Positions 51,739-63,235 of a DNA stretch of 64,000 nt are shown here, one piece after another. Location of the stretch: contig CALSMK010000005.1 of NCBI GenBank assembly GCA_943787435.1, positions 39,338-103,337 of the forward strand, written 5' to 3'. The notes under the pieces were generated by a model. The model ran no database searches. It had not been told where the DNA came from and worked only from the letters and a program-made list of their open reading frames with translations. This DNA comes from an uncultured Flavobacteriales bacterium (lineage in GTDB: Bacteria > Bacteroidota > Bacteroidia > Flavobacteriales_D > Sanyastnellaceae). Both the position numbers and the translations under genes were made by a program. The stretch's first letter is position 1. Each line of letters opens with the position of its first letter.

Positions 51739-53007
51739 ATGCCCATCCTTGAAATGAAGGTCCCCAGTCCAGGGGAGTCCATCTCGGAAGTGGAAATCGC
51801 CACCTGGTTGGTGGCCGATGGCGACTATGTCTTCAAGGACCAAGCCATTGCCGAGGTCGACAGCGACAAGGCCACCCTCGAGTTGCCTGCGGAAGCTGCA
51901 GGCACCATCACGTTGAAAGCTGAAGAAGGCGACGCCGTTGCCGTTGGCGCTGTCGTGTGCCTGATTGATACCGACGCAGAAGCACCAGCGAACGCCGCCC
52001 CTCCAGCGGCTGAGCCCGTTGCGGCTCCGGCCCCTGCGCCCGCTCCCAAAGCGGCGCCCACCCCGGCCCCCGTGGCTACCCCCGCTCCAGCTCCGGCCGG
52101 ACATGCGGCTGGACATCCTTCTCCTGCCGCGCGAAAGCTCATGGACGAAGCGGGTCTGAAAGCCGGTCAGGTGGCCGGTTCGGGCCCTGGTGGACGCGTG
52201 CTCAAGCAAGACGTCCTGAGCGCATTGGCAGCAGGTGTTCCTCAGCCCAACTTGCCTGGTGCCGGTTGGTCCGGAAGCCGTGAGGTTCGAAACGAAAAAA
52301 TGAGCATGCTGCGCCGAAAGGTGGCAGAGCGCTTGGTGGGGGTCAAAAATGAGACGGCCATGCTGACCACCTTCAACGAGGTGGACATGAAGCCCATCAT
52401 GGACCTGCGCAAGAAGTACAAGAACCAATTCAAGGAGCACCACGGCGTGGGCCTGGGCTTCATGGGCTTCTTCACCAAGGCGGTGACCTCTGCCTTGGAG
52501 CTGTATCCTGCGGTCAATGCCATGATCGATGGCAAGGAAATGCGCATGCACGACTACGCCGACATCGGCATCGCCGTGAGCTCACCCAAGGGCCTCATGG
52601 TTCCGGTGGTGCGCAATGCAGAGTCCATGTCGCTGAATCAAATCGAAGCCGAGATCAAGCGACTGGCCATCCGAGCGCGCGATGGAGAGATCACGGTCGA
52701 CGAGATGACCGGCGGCACGTTCACCATCACCAACGGTGGGGTGTTCGGCTCCATGCTCTCCACGCCCATCATCAACCCACCGCAGAGCGCCATTTTGGGC
52801 ATGCACAACATTGTGGAGCGTCCCGTGGCCATCAACGGTCAAGTGGAAATCCGTCCCATCATGTACGTGGCACTGAGCTATGACCACCGCATCATCGATG
52901 GCAAGGAGAGCGTGAGCTTCCTGGTGGCGGTCAAGGAGATGCTGGAGAACCCCGAGCGCATGCTGTTTGGCTCCAAGGACCCCATGGAAGTCCTGTTGGG
53001 CTTGTAA
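51739..53007 (+). CDS. sucB: Dihydrolipoyllysine succinyltransferase (2-oxoglutarate dehydrogenase E2)
   Basis: The core of the 2-oxoglutarate dehydrogenase complex. The 422-residue protein has a lipoyl domain with the modified lysine in [17 protein letters not shown] (about residues 38-54), an alanine/proline linker (about 78-125), a peripheral subunit-binding domain with [17 protein letters not shown] and [12 protein letters not shown], and the catalytic domain with [18 protein letters not shown]. The SucB identity follows from the sucA neighbour. E3 could be the lpdA in this window. Confidence 0.95.
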   Translation: MPILEMKVPSPGESISEVEIATWLVADGDYVFKDQAIAEVDSDKATLELPAEAAGTITLKAEEGDAVAVGAVVCLIDTDAEAPANAAPPAAEPVAAPAPAPAPKAAPTPAPVATPAPAPAGHAAGHPSPAARKLMDEAGLKAGQVAGSGPGGRVLKQDVLSALAAGVPQPNLPGAGWSGSREVRNEKMSMLRRKVAERLVGVKNETAMLTTFNEVDMKPIMDLRKKYKNQFKEHHGVGLGFMGFFTKAVTSALELYPAVNAMIDGKEMRMHDYADIGIAVSSPKGLMVPVVRNAESMSLNQIEAEIKRLAIRARDGEITVDEMTGGTFTITNGGVFGSMLSTPIINPPQSAILGMHNIVERPVAINGQVEIRPIMYVALSYDHRIIDGKESVSFLVAVKEMLENPERMLFGSKDPMEVLLGL

Positions 53008-53013
53008 ACGCGC

Positions 53014-54336
53014 ATGCCTGCTCGCAGTCAAAGGGTAGGCTCCAATCTGGACGGCCTGACGGTCGCCCTCTTTCTGATGCTTGCTGCCCTCGGGTGGTGG
53101 AATTTGGTGTCTGCGGCGTCTGGCCCGGATGGCGACGTGCTTTGGTCACTCAGCACATTGCATGGCAAACAAGCCTTGTGGTTGCTGGTGAGCTTGATCA
53201 TAGGAGCGCTCATCATACAAGTGGAAGGAGAGTTCTTTATCCGAACGGCGTGGTTGAATTACGCCATCCAAATCGGCTTGTGTGCTCTCGTGTTGGTGGT
53301 GGGCAAAAAAGTCGGGGGAGCCAGGTCGTGGTTTGGTGTTGGCGGGTTTGGAATCCAGCCGTCGGAGTTTGCCAAGTTGGGGACATCGATGGCGTTGGCT
53401 TGGTACTTGGGGACCCGAGATGGATGGCGCGATTGGCCGCGCCGATTCCGCAGCTTGGCCATCGTGGGTCTGCCCGCTGGGTTGATCTTGCTTCAGCCCG
53501 ATGCCGGCACCGTGCTGGTGTTCCTCGGGTTTGTTTTTGCCCTCTATCGCGAAGGCATGACCGGTGCGGTTCTGATTGCCGGCTTTGCAGCCATTGTGTT
53601 GGCGGTGCTGACCATATTGACCGGCGCAGGAGAGGTGGACTATCCATGGCTGGGCCAGCGGACTGGGTTCACTGCATTCGTGGTGGGTTTGGTGCTCGTG
53701 GGGGCAGGGGCAATCCAGGTACTGCGCAGCGCAACACTTCCCCGATATCGGGCCCGAACAGTTCGCATTGCCATGGTGGTTTTGGTCGCGGGTCTGGCCT
53801 ATTCATCGGCCCTACACGTTGCCCTGGAGGACGTGCTCAGACCCCACCAAAAAGAACGCATTCACGTCTTGTTTGGCTTGGATGTGAGCAATCCAGATGC
53901 AGACTACAACATCCGCCACGCCAAGACGGCCATCGGTTCAGGAGGGTTTTCAGGCAAAGGTTGGAGGGACGGCCACATGACGGGATATGGCTTTGTGCCC
54001 GAACAGGAAACGGACTTCATTTTTTGCAAATGGTCGGAGGAATGGGGTTTCGCAGGAGCTGTATTTTTTCTGGTGCTTTACGCCACCTTCTTGCTGCGAA
54101 TCTTTTACCTCGGAGAGCGTCAGCGAAGCCGATTTACTCGGGTGTATGCGTACAGTTTGGGCGGAATCCTGTTCATGCACTTGCTCATCAATGTGGGAAT
54201 GGTTCTCGGCCTTGTTCCGGTGATTGGCATTCCCCTGCCTTTCATGAGTTACGGGGGGTCCAGCTTCATGGCGTTTTCCATCATGGTGGCCATTTTGCTC
54301 CGATTGGACGCTGAAAGATTCAGCGTTTTGCGTTGA
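53014..54336 (+). CDS. rodA: Rod-shape-determining protein RodA (SEDS glycosyltransferase)
   Basis: Polymerises lipid II glycan strands during elongation, working with PBP2. The 440-residue protein has about ten membrane segments, GARSWFGVGGFGIQPSEFAK (the SEDS signature), LILLQPDAGTVLVFLGF with the catalytic Asp region, PHQKERIHVLFGLD, and the closing GIPLPFMSYGGSSFMAF. It starts 6 bp after sucB. In many Bacteroidota rodA follows mrdA on the same strand; here it is convergent with it, with stops 3 bp apart once the mrdA end is corrected. Confidence 0.92.
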   Translation: MPARSQRVGSNLDGLTVALFLMLAALGWWNLVSAASGPDGDVLWSLSTLHGKQALWLLVSLIIGALIIQVEGEFFIRTAWLNYAIQIGLCALVLVVGKKVGGARSWFGVGGFGIQPSEFAKLGTSMALAWYLGTRDGWRDWPRRFRSLAIVGLPAGLILLQPDAGTVLVFLGFVFALYREGMTGAVLIAGFAAIVLAVLTILTGAGEVDYPWLGQRTGFTAFVVGLVLVGAGAIQVLRSATLPRYRARTVRIAMVVLVAGLAYSSALHVALEDVLRPHQKERIHVLFGLDVSNPDADYNIRHAKTAIGSGGFSGKGWRDGHMTGYGFVPEQETDFIFCKWSEEWGFAGAVFFLVLYATFLLRIFYLGERQRSRFTRVYAYSLGGILFMHLLINVGMVLGLVPVIGIPLPFMSYGGSSFMAFSIMVAILLRLDAERFSVLR

Positions 54337-54339
54337 GCG

Positions 54340-56281
<1,942 letters not shown>

Positions 56282-56282
<1 letters not shown>

Positions 56283-56794
56283 CAGAGGCTTGAATTTTTG
56301 CGCCCGGGAGGGATGACCAAGAGGTGCATCAGCAGGCAGCAGAAGGTGGTCCAAACGGCACTCGTGAGCGCCGGCCAAATGGCGGCTCCGAGGAGATGGG
56401 CATGCCAAGTGTCGACCAGGGTCAGTGCCAAATGGTAGAGCAGGGCGGCAGAGAGGGTCACCCCGATGACCCATTGCGTGCCCAAGTCTCGAACCGTGGG
56501 CTTGTTGGTGACCTCATAGCCGTCGCGCGGAGAAAAAAGGCTGTGTATGGTGGGGAGGGCACCCCCGAGAATCGTTCCAGCGACCATGTGATGGCCATAG
56601 GAACCCAATGCAATGTCGAGTCCGAGCCCCATGCTGAATCCAGCCAACAGTTTGGTGAACGGTCCCAGTTGTGGGGGTAGCATCAGCAGGGCCCACAGGG
56701 CCCATTGGGGCCTGGACCACTCACCAAATGGGGCCACTTCTCCCAAGAAGAGTGCTTGGAGCGCGACGAGCAGAACCAACCTCAATCCATTCAT
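56282..56794 (-). CDS. mreD: Rod-shape-determining protein MreD
   Basis: A small inner-membrane partner of MreC in the elongasome. The 170-residue protein is almost all membrane helix (LRLVLLVALQALFLGEVAPF, WALWALLMLPPQLGP, LAGFSMGLGLDIALGSYG) and has the MreD-like spacing of five or six segments. The position between mreC and mrdA settles the call; overlaps with both are 4 bp and 1 bp. Confidence 0.88.
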
Positions 56795-57603
56795 GGCGCA
56801 GGCAAGGGTTGGGAGAGCACAGTGCGCTCAGAGTCGGAAATGTGGCGAATGAATTCAATGTGCCTCACCGAAGTCAGGTCCAACAGGGGCGCTACGTAAA
56901 CGGTTTTGAACTCCGATCCGGAAGCTGGCCCCTCTTCAATGACGGTGCCGACAGAAATGCCCTCTGGAAATTTCAGGTCGAATCCCGATGTGAAGACTGT
57001 ATCTCCAGCCTGAAATTGGGCGTACCGGGGAACGTCATTCAAGCTGAATCGTTTGGGGTCTCTTCCATCCCAAGTCAAGGGAGCAACCGCACCATTTTGG
57101 CCCAAGCGACAGCTCCATGTGCCAGCGGTATTGAGCAGCGGAAGGATGCGGACGTGCTCCTGTCCCAAATCCACCACGGAGCCAAAAGCGGAGCCGAAGG
57201 CCAGGACTCCGGATTCAATTCGGATGTCACCGTTGGCCCCAGGGGTTCCCAAAGCCATGGACCGAGGCTGCCCATCGGGCGCTTTCACCAGCCATCCATT
57301 TTTGACCTTCCAACCCAGATCAGGGGCCGTTTGCCACTCAGAGGATGTACGCATGGAAAGCAGCTGCTCCCTTAACTCAGCGTTTTGAGCGGCCAAGTCC
57401 GAATTCTGCTCCGCGAGCCGCAGGTAGTTGGCCCATTGTTGTTGCTGGCCTTCCACCATTGCGGCCACACCGCCTGTGGTGCGAAACCAGCTCGACCTTG
57501 CGCTTCCGTCGTTTTGGACCAGCACCATCAACGACAACACCAGTAAACCGGCGAAGGCGAGGAAAAAAGCGTTGCGTTGGAGGAGGAGCCACAGGTTGCG
57601 CAT
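56791..57603 (-). CDS. mreC: Rod-shape-determining protein MreC
   Basis: Periplasmic scaffold of the elongasome. The 270-residue protein has one N-terminal anchor (FFLAFAGLLVLSLMVLV), a coiled coil (RLAEQNSDLAAQNAELREQL) and a beta-rich domain ending in FQAGDTVFTSGFDLKFPEGI and SVGTVIEEGPASGSEFKTVY, all typical of MreC. It lies 13 bp after mreB and overlaps mreD by 4 bp. Confidence 0.92.
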   Translation of the reverse strand: MRNLWLLLQRNAFFLAFAGLLVLSLMVLVQNDGSARSSWFRTTGGVAAMVEGQQQQWANYLRLAEQNSDLAAQNAELREQLLSMRTSSEWQTAPDLGWKVKNGWLVKAPDGQPRSMALGTPGANGDIRIESGVLAFGSAFGSVVDLGQEHVRILPLLNTAGTWSCRLGQNGAVAPLTWDGRDPKRFSLNDVPRYAQFQAGDTVFTSGFDLKFPEGISVGTVIEEGPASGSEFKTVYVAPLLDLTSVRHIEFIRHISDSERTVLSQPLPAP

Positions 57604-57616
57604 CGGCAGGCCGGGC

Positions 57617-58642
57617 TCACTCTCGCATGAGGAAGGAGAAGTTCTCGACGTTCTTCAGCGCAATGGCTGTGCCACGTGCCACCGCCCTCAGCGGCTCTTC
57701 TGCTACGTGAACAGGAAGCCGCGTCTTGGAGCTGATTCGCTTGTCCAAACCGCGGAGCAAAGCGCCACCTCCTGCGAGATAGATGCCGGTCTTGTAGATG
57801 TCAGCGGAGAGTTCAGGAGGGGTGTTCTCCAAACAACTCAAGATGGCCTCTTCAATCTTAGAAATCGACTTGTCCAAAGCCATGGCAATCTCCGCGTAGC
57901 TGACCAGAATTTCCTTGGGAATGCCGGTCATGAGGTCTCTTCCTCGGACGGCGTAGTCCTCTGGTGGATCGTCCAATTCAGTCAGGGCGCTGCCCACTTC
58001 AATTTTGATCTGCTCTGCCGTTCGCTCGCCCACCAAAATGTTGTGCTGGCGGCGCATGTACTCTTCAATGTCTTGGGTAAACTCGTCCCCAGCGACGCGG
58101 ATGTTTTTGTCGGTGACAATGCCTCCAAGGGCGATCACAGCAATCTCAGAGGTGCCTCCGCCGATGTCGATGATCATGTTGCCCATGGGCTCTTCCACAT
58201 CAATGCCGATTCCGATGGCCGCGGCCATGGGCTCGTGAATCAGAAAGACCTCTTTCGCTCCGGCATGCTCGGCGCTGTCTTTCACCGCTCTCTTCTCCAC
58301 CTCGGTGATTCCAGAAGGGATGCAAATCACCATGCGCAGCGTGGGGTTGAACAAACTGCGCTTCTGGTTGATCATTCGAATCATCCCCTTGATCATGTCT
58401 TCCGCACACTGGAAGTCCGCAATCACGCCGTCTTTCAACGGCCGGATGGTTTTGATGTTTTCGTGCACCTTGCCGTGCATCTGCTGCGCTTGGCGTCCAA
58501 TGGCCAAGGTTTTACCGGTGGTGCGGTTCTTCGCCACGATGGAGGGTTCGTCCACCACGACTTGATCCTCGTAGTAGATCACCGTGTTCGCGGTACCGAG
58601 ATCGATGGCGATCTCTTGCATGAAGAAGTTGAACAATCCCAT
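57617..58642 (-). CDS. mreB: Rod-shape-determining protein MreB
   Basis: The bacterial actin that directs sidewall growth. The 341-residue protein starts MGLFNFFMQEIAIDLGTANT, with phosphate-1 motif DLGTANTVIY, MIIDIGGGTSEIAVIALGGI and ILVGERTAEQIKIEVGSA. The N-terminal FNFFM may be the membrane-binding segment. The ATG at 58642 fits the family; the one at 58684 adds 14 residues. The 97 bp to the purH stop contain no clear promoter. Confidence 0.96.
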   Translation of the reverse strand: MGLFNFFMQEIAIDLGTANTVIYYEDQVVVDEPSIVAKNRTTGKTLAIGRQAQQMHGKVHENIKTIRPLKDGVIADFQCAEDMIKGMIRMINQKRSLFNPTLRMVICIPSGITEVEKRAVKDSAEHAGAKEVFLIHEPMAAAIGIGIDVEEPMGNMIIDIGGGTSEIAVIALGGIVTDKNIRVAGDEFTQDIEEYMRRQHNILVGERTAEQIKIEVGSALTELDDPPEDYAVRGRDLMTGIPKEILVSYAEIAMALDKSISKIEEAILSCLENTPPELSADIYKTGIYLAGGGALLRGLDKRISSKTRLPVHVAEEPLRAVARGTAIALKNVENFSFLMRE

Positions 58643-58739
58643 TTGTCTCAAAGGTGGTAAACCAACGTGCAATAACCGCGGCATGTTGCCGAAGGATGGT
58701 TGAGATGTTGAAAAAGGCTCAAAACGTCAGGAAAACCTA

Positions 58740-60263
58740 TCAGTGGCGGAAGTGCCTGACCCCCGTCATCGCCATGGCCACTCCGTGGTCATCACAATAG
58801 GCAATGCTCAGGTTGTCTTTGATGGACCCTCCGGGTTGAACCACCGCTACAACGCCTGCTTTGTGTGCGATTTCAACGCAGTCAGGGAAGGGAAAGAAAG
58901 CATCACTTGCCATCACAGCCCCGTCCAAGGAGAAGCCCATTCGACCCGCTTTGTCGATGGCTTGATTCAAAGCGTCGACGCGAGAAGTCTGGCCAGTTCC
59001 GCTGGCAAGAAGTTGACCATCGCGGGCCAAAACGATGGTGTTTGAGCGGGTGTGCTTCACCAATTTGACCGCAAAAGCCAAGTCAGTGGCTTGTTCGCTC
59101 GAGGGAGCCGTTTGGGTCACGCATTCGAAGTCTGCTTCTGATTCCATGCGGTCATCGGGCTGTTGGACCAAGTGACCTCCCAGGGCCGAGCGAACCAATT
59201 TTGGGGCCTCAGGCCAATGGTGCTGGGTGAGAAGAATGCGGTTTTTCTTACCGCTGAGCAAAGCAAGCGCGGCGGGTTCATAGTCTGGGGCAATCACCAC
59301 TTCGCAAAACAGCGTGTGAACGGCTTCTGCTGTGGCCACGTCCATGGTCCTGTTGCACATCACCACGCCGCCAAAAGCAGACACGGGGTCGCCGGCCAGT
59401 GCATCGGCATAGGCTTGGGACAAGTCTTCCCGAGTGGCCAAGCCACATGCGTTGTTGTGCTTCAAAATGGCCACCGTTGGGGCGCCGTCTTTGAATTCCG
59501 CCATGAGTTGCACGGCGGCATCCACATCGAGGAGGTTGTTGTAGCTCAGGGCCTTTCCATTGTGTTGGGTGAAGAGGCCTTCGAGGTCGCCATAAAAGGC
59601 GCCTTTTTGGTGGGGGTTTTCGCCGTATCGCAGCGGCGTGCATGCCGTTTCCAAGAGCGCAAGAACTTCGGGTTGTCCACCTTCTCTGATCCACGTGCCA
59701 ATGGCCGCGTCATAACCGGAAGAAACGCCAAATGCAGCGCCGGCCATGCGACGACGAAAATCCAAGTCAGTGCTGACGCCATCGGCCAAGGCTTCCACCA
59801 GGTCCCCATACTGACCGCGGGAAGGGATGCAGATCACATCACGGAAATTCTTGGCCGCAGCCCGAATCAAAGCGATGCCTCCGATGTCAATTTTTTCAAT
59901 GATTTCCCCTTCTTCCGCGCCAGATGCCAAGGTCTCTTCAAAAGGGTAGAGGTCCACAATGACCAAGTCAATGGGGCCAATCCCATGATCGGCGACGTCG
60001 ATGTCATCGGGGGCAAAGTCACGTCGGGCGAGGATGCCACCAAACACCATCGGATGCAAAGTTTTGACGCGTCCACCGAGCATTTCAGCCGTTTGTGTCA
60101 CGGATTCCACAGGGGTGACTTCGGCACCAAGGGCTTCAATGGCACGCTGGGTGCCTCCCGTAGACAGGATCTCTACACCGCCGGCTTTCAAGCGTTCAAC
60201 AATGGGAGCGAGGCCTTCTTTGTGATAGACCGAGATGAGGGCGCGTTGTATGGTGCGTTGCAT
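58740..60263 (-). CDS. purH: Bifunctional AICAR transformylase / IMP cyclohydrolase
   Basis: The last two steps of IMP synthesis. The 507-residue protein has the cyclohydrolase part (RALISVYHKEGLAPIVERL, ILSTGGTQRAIEALG, GRVKTLHPMVFGGILAR) and the transformylase part (NPHQKGAFYGDL, ILKHNNACGLAT, AFGGVVMCNRTMDVATAE, and DAFFPFPDCVEIAHKAGV with GGSIKDNLSIAYCD). The ATG at 60263 matches the family start. The purH-mreB order is common in Bacteroidota. Confidence 0.96.
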   Translation of the reverse strand: MQRTIQRALISVYHKEGLAPIVERLKAGGVEILSTGGTQRAIEALGAEVTPVESVTQTAEMLGGRVKTLHPMVFGGILARRDFAPDDIDVADHGIGPIDLVIVDLYPFEETLASGAEEGEIIEKIDIGGIALIRAAAKNFRDVICIPSRGQYGDLVEALADGVSTDLDFRRRMAGAAFGVSSGYDAAIGTWIREGGQPEVLALLETACTPLRYGENPHQKGAFYGDLEGLFTQHNGKALSYNNLLDVDAAVQLMAEFKDGAPTVAILKHNNACGLATREDLSQAYADALAGDPVSAFGGVVMCNRTMDVATAEAVHTLFCEVVIAPDYEPAALALLSGKKNRILLTQHHWPEAPKLVRSALGGHLVQQPDDRMESEADFECVTQTAPSSEQATDLAFAVKLVKHTRSNTIVLARDGQLLASGTGQTSRVDALNQAIDKAGRMGFSLDGAVMASDAFFPFPDCVEIAHKAGVVAVVQPGGSIKDNLSIAYCDDHGVAMAMTGVRHFRH

Positions 60264-60286
60264 GGCTGTGACCGTGAGAGAAGCGT

Positions 60287-60294
60287 CAAAATTA
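60287..60294 (-). promoter_or_regulatory. Predicted -7 element of the purH promoter
   Basis: On the minus strand, TAATTTTG (60294 to 60287) matches the TAnnTTTG consensus and lies 23 bp before the purH ATG. No good -33 box is seen at the usual spacing. This could drive the purH-mreBCD-mrdA block. On the plus strand TAGCTTTG at 60327-60334 also matches but lies only 4 bp before the permease ATG. Confidence 0.35.
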
Positions 60295-60338
60295 GCCCAC
60301 AACCTGAGCTCCACCACCCCTTGATGTAGCTTTGCTGC

Positions 60339-61576
60339 ATGACGCGTCGATTGTTCGTTGAAAGCTTTGTTCAGGCGTGGCAATCGTTGATCACCAATCG
60401 GTTGCGCACCTTCCTTTCCTTGTTGGGGGTGATGATTGGAATCTTCATGATTACCGCGGTTTTTGCGGTGTCAGATTCCTTGGAGGAGAACATCAAGGGC
60501 ATTTTTAGCTCGGTTCGAAGCGACGTGTTGTTTGTGGAGAAAATGCCCTGGACATTCTCTTCGGATTATCCTTGGTGGAAATACGCATTGCGAAATGACC
60601 CCACCTTGGAGGACGCCGAAATGCTCCAGGGGCGTCTTCCCTCGGCCCGAAGTGTGGCCTTTCAAACGGGAAGCATGGCCACGGTGGTTAAAGGAAGCAG
60701 CAGCTTTGAAGGCGCGCGTTTGGGCGCGGTGACCTTGGATTACTTGGACGCCATTGAGCTGGACATTGCGGAAGGTCGTTTTTTCTCGCCCAGAGAAGTG
60801 CAAGCGGCCATTCCTGTGGTGCTCCTGGGCCGTCAAATTGTGGACCGACTCTTTCCAAATGGCCAAGCGATTGGACAGACTTGTACGGTGGAGGGCCGCA
60901 CGGCGCGGGTGATTGGGATTTTGGCCCAAGAGGGCACATCCATTGTTGGAGAGGGTTCCGATGATTTGGCCTTGATTCCGGTGAGCTTTGGGCAGCAGAT
61001 GCTCAATTTCAAGGCGCTCAAAACGTCCATTCTGGTTCGTGCCAAGGAGGGGGTGGACCTCGAAACGCTTCGTGGAGAGGTCATCGCGGCCTACCGGCCC
61101 ATCCGAAGGCTCCATCCCCGAGACGAAACAGATTTCGCTGTGAATGAGGTGGAAATGCTGACGGCATTCATCGACGTTTTGTTTGGCCGGGTGGAATACG
61201 GGGTGTGGTTCATTGGTGCGTTTGCCATCCTCATCGGGTGCTTCTCTGTGGCCAACATCATGTTTGTTTCCGTCAAAGAGCGCACACCATTGATTGGCGT
61301 TCAAAAGGCGCTCGGGGCCAAACGAAGTTTGTGCTGGCTCAGTTTTTGACAGAAGCCGTGGCGCTGTGCGTCATGGGGGCCCTATTGGCCCTGTTGGCTG
61401 TGGCCCTTTTGATGGTGGCCATCAATTTGACCGTGGATGGATTTTCCCTGGTGTTTGGTCCGGATCGTTTTATGTTGGGGCTGGGGATTGCCGTGGTCAG
61501 CGGCATTTTGGCTGGTTTGGCACCCGCCTTGCAAGCCGCCCGCATGGACCCAGTTGAGGCCATGCGCAGCGCTTGA
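60339..61576 (+). CDS. MacB-like ABC transporter permease (one frameshift)
   Basis: An inner-membrane protein with the MacB/FtsX-type layout: an N-terminal helix (LRTFLSLLGVMIGIFMITAV), a large periplasmic domain (about residues 45-275, MacB_PCD), and three C-terminal helices (FIGAFAILIGCFSVANIMFV, then VALCVMGALLALLAVALLMV). KERTPLIGVQKALGAKR is the typical coupling helix. The frame changes near 61328, where one missing base separates ALGAKR from FVLAQFLTEA. No ATPase gene is adjacent, so its partner must be encoded elsewhere. Divergent from purH by 75 bp. Confidence 0.85.
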
Positions 61577-61577
61577 T

Positions 61578-62260
61578 TCAAAGGGTCAAACTGATTCCAA
61601 TGCTCGCCGAACTTCGGCGACCAGCGAGCAAAGCACTCCCTTCAGGTTCATCACCGATGGCATGCCGAGCCAGCTGTCCGCCGAATCGATTGCCGCAGCG
61701 CAACACCAAGAAGCCTTGACCGTCCATCATGGCGATGCGGAGCCCTGTTGCCCACCCATAGAACAAGGTGGCGTCGAATGAAGGAATGGAATAGGATGTT
61801 CGTTCATCGAGTTCGTCAAAAGTCCGGACGTCGAGCAAGGTGGAAGCCACCCCAGCCTCCCCTTCCACAAATGGACGAATGCGCCCCCTGAATAGCTCCA
61901 AGTGGAGCAAGCCTGCTGCTTGTGGCATCAACGCGCGCCTGCGTTCTGTCTTGTCCGATGTGGCATTGACGGCATTGGTTTCACCATCCATGATTCCCAG
62001 CCCCAATCGAAGCCCTTTTTGCACGGGGTGGAAAGAGCGGTTCAAGAAGGTGACCTCAATCCCTGGGTTTGTGATGGTCTCGCGGTGGGTTAAGCCGGAT
62101 TGGAGAAAAAGGCATTTCCCGAAATTTCCAAGGAATGGGGATGATGCGGTTCCACAAATCGAAATGGGCGCTGACCTAGGCACCATCCAACGGTCAGCGT
62201 CAGCGCCGTGAATGCGAACATTTTCTTCAACGTTTTCAAAGGGTCGGAGGGAAGAAGCAT
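61578..62260 (-). CDS. Outer-membrane beta-barrel protein of unknown family (one frameshift)
   Basis: After one frame correction near 62095 the protein is about 227 residues with signal peptide LKKMFAFTALTLTVGWCLGQ, then SLEISGNAFFSNPA, and alternating strands such as GLRLGLGIMDGETNAV, AGLLHLELFRGRIRPFVE and LFYGWATGLRIAMMDGQGF. It ends SASIGISLTL, with a terminal hydrophobic residue usual for barrels. No known family is recognised. The start at 62260 (or 62221) is inferred from the signal peptide. Its 5' end faces rfbD; its 3' end meets the permease gene. Confidence 0.6.
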
Positions 62261-62328
62261 GGCGGTGGATTTGTGTTTGTGAGGCAGAAAGCGTGCCAAA
62301 CCATTCATCCAAGTCTTTCCTTTGCACC

Positions 62329-63204
62329 ATGCGCGTGATGGTTACTGGTGTTTCTGGGCAATTGGGAGGGAGGTTGATGTCTTTTTCTGAAACTCAAGTT
62401 GCGGCAGAAAAAACGCTTTTGCCTTGCGGACGGGACCAATGGGACTTGGCGCAACCAGAAGGAATTGGTCAAGTCTTGGATGCCTTGAATCCAAATGCAG
62501 TGGTCCACTGCGCTGCCTTCACCGCAGTGGATGCGGCAGAGGACGCCCAAGGTCTCGCCAACACCATCAATGCTGTGGCTCCTGGCTTGTTGGCAGCGGC
62601 CTGCGCCCAGAGAGGAATTAAACTGATTCACATCAGCACCGATTACGTTTTTGAAGGGTCGGCGAAAGCCCCATACAAACCGGATGACCCCACTGGACCC
62701 ATTGGGGCTTACGGGGCGAGCAAGTTGGCCGGAGAAAAGGCCGTTGCGCTGGCCGATCCCACCGCGTCCATCCTTCGTGTGAGCTGGCTCTATGACAGGC
62801 AGGGGCAGAATTTCCTCAACACCATGTTGCGCCTTTCCGAAGGACGCAGCGAATTGACTGTCGTCGATGACCAATGGGGTTGTCCTACCCATGCAGGGCA
62901 CCTCGCTCAGGACTTGTTTCTGTGGTTGGACACCATGTTCGATGACCCCATGAAAACGGCGGGCATCCACCATTACGGGCATGAAGGGATCACCACTTGG
63001 CATGGATTCGCATCGGCCATCATGGCTCAGCGCGCGCCTCATGTGAAGGTGCTTCCCGTGCCTTCTTCGGCCTTCCCGACCAGGGCCAAGCGTCCGGCAT
63101 ACAGCAAGCTCGACGAATCTTCTTTTTTCAAATCCATTGCAGGTCAGCCTGTGACGTGGCAAACGGCCCTTCAGGCATGCCTCGAATCCGCACCCCCTTC
63201 ATAA
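62329..63204 (+). CDS. rfbD: dTDP-4-dehydrorhamnose reductase
   Basis: The final step of dTDP-L-rhamnose synthesis. The 291-residue SDR protein has a Rossmann start MRVMVTGVSGQLGGRLMSF, VVHCAAFTAVDAAEDAQ, HISTDYVFEGSAKAPYKPDD, the catalytic YGASKLAGEKAV (YxxxK) and RVSWLYDRQGQNFLNTMLRL. The ATG at 62329 is chosen over one at 62212 lying in the divergent gene. rfbA is 15 kb upstream; no rfbB or rfbC is present between them. Confidence 0.93.
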   Translation: MRVMVTGVSGQLGGRLMSFSETQVAAEKTLLPCGRDQWDLAQPEGIGQVLDALNPNAVVHCAAFTAVDAAEDAQGLANTINAVAPGLLAAACAQRGIKLIHISTDYVFEGSAKAPYKPDDPTGPIGAYGASKLAGEKAVALADPTASILRVSWLYDRQGQNFLNTMLRLSEGRSELTVVDDQWGCPTHAGHLAQDLFLWLDTMFDDPMKTAGIHHYGHEGITTWHGFASAIMAQRAPHVKVLPVPSSAFPTRAKRPAYSKLDESSFFKSIAGQPVTWQTALQACLESAPPS

Positions 63205-63235
63205 GGGCCTGACTGTCCATAGTTCCACCACCGAT

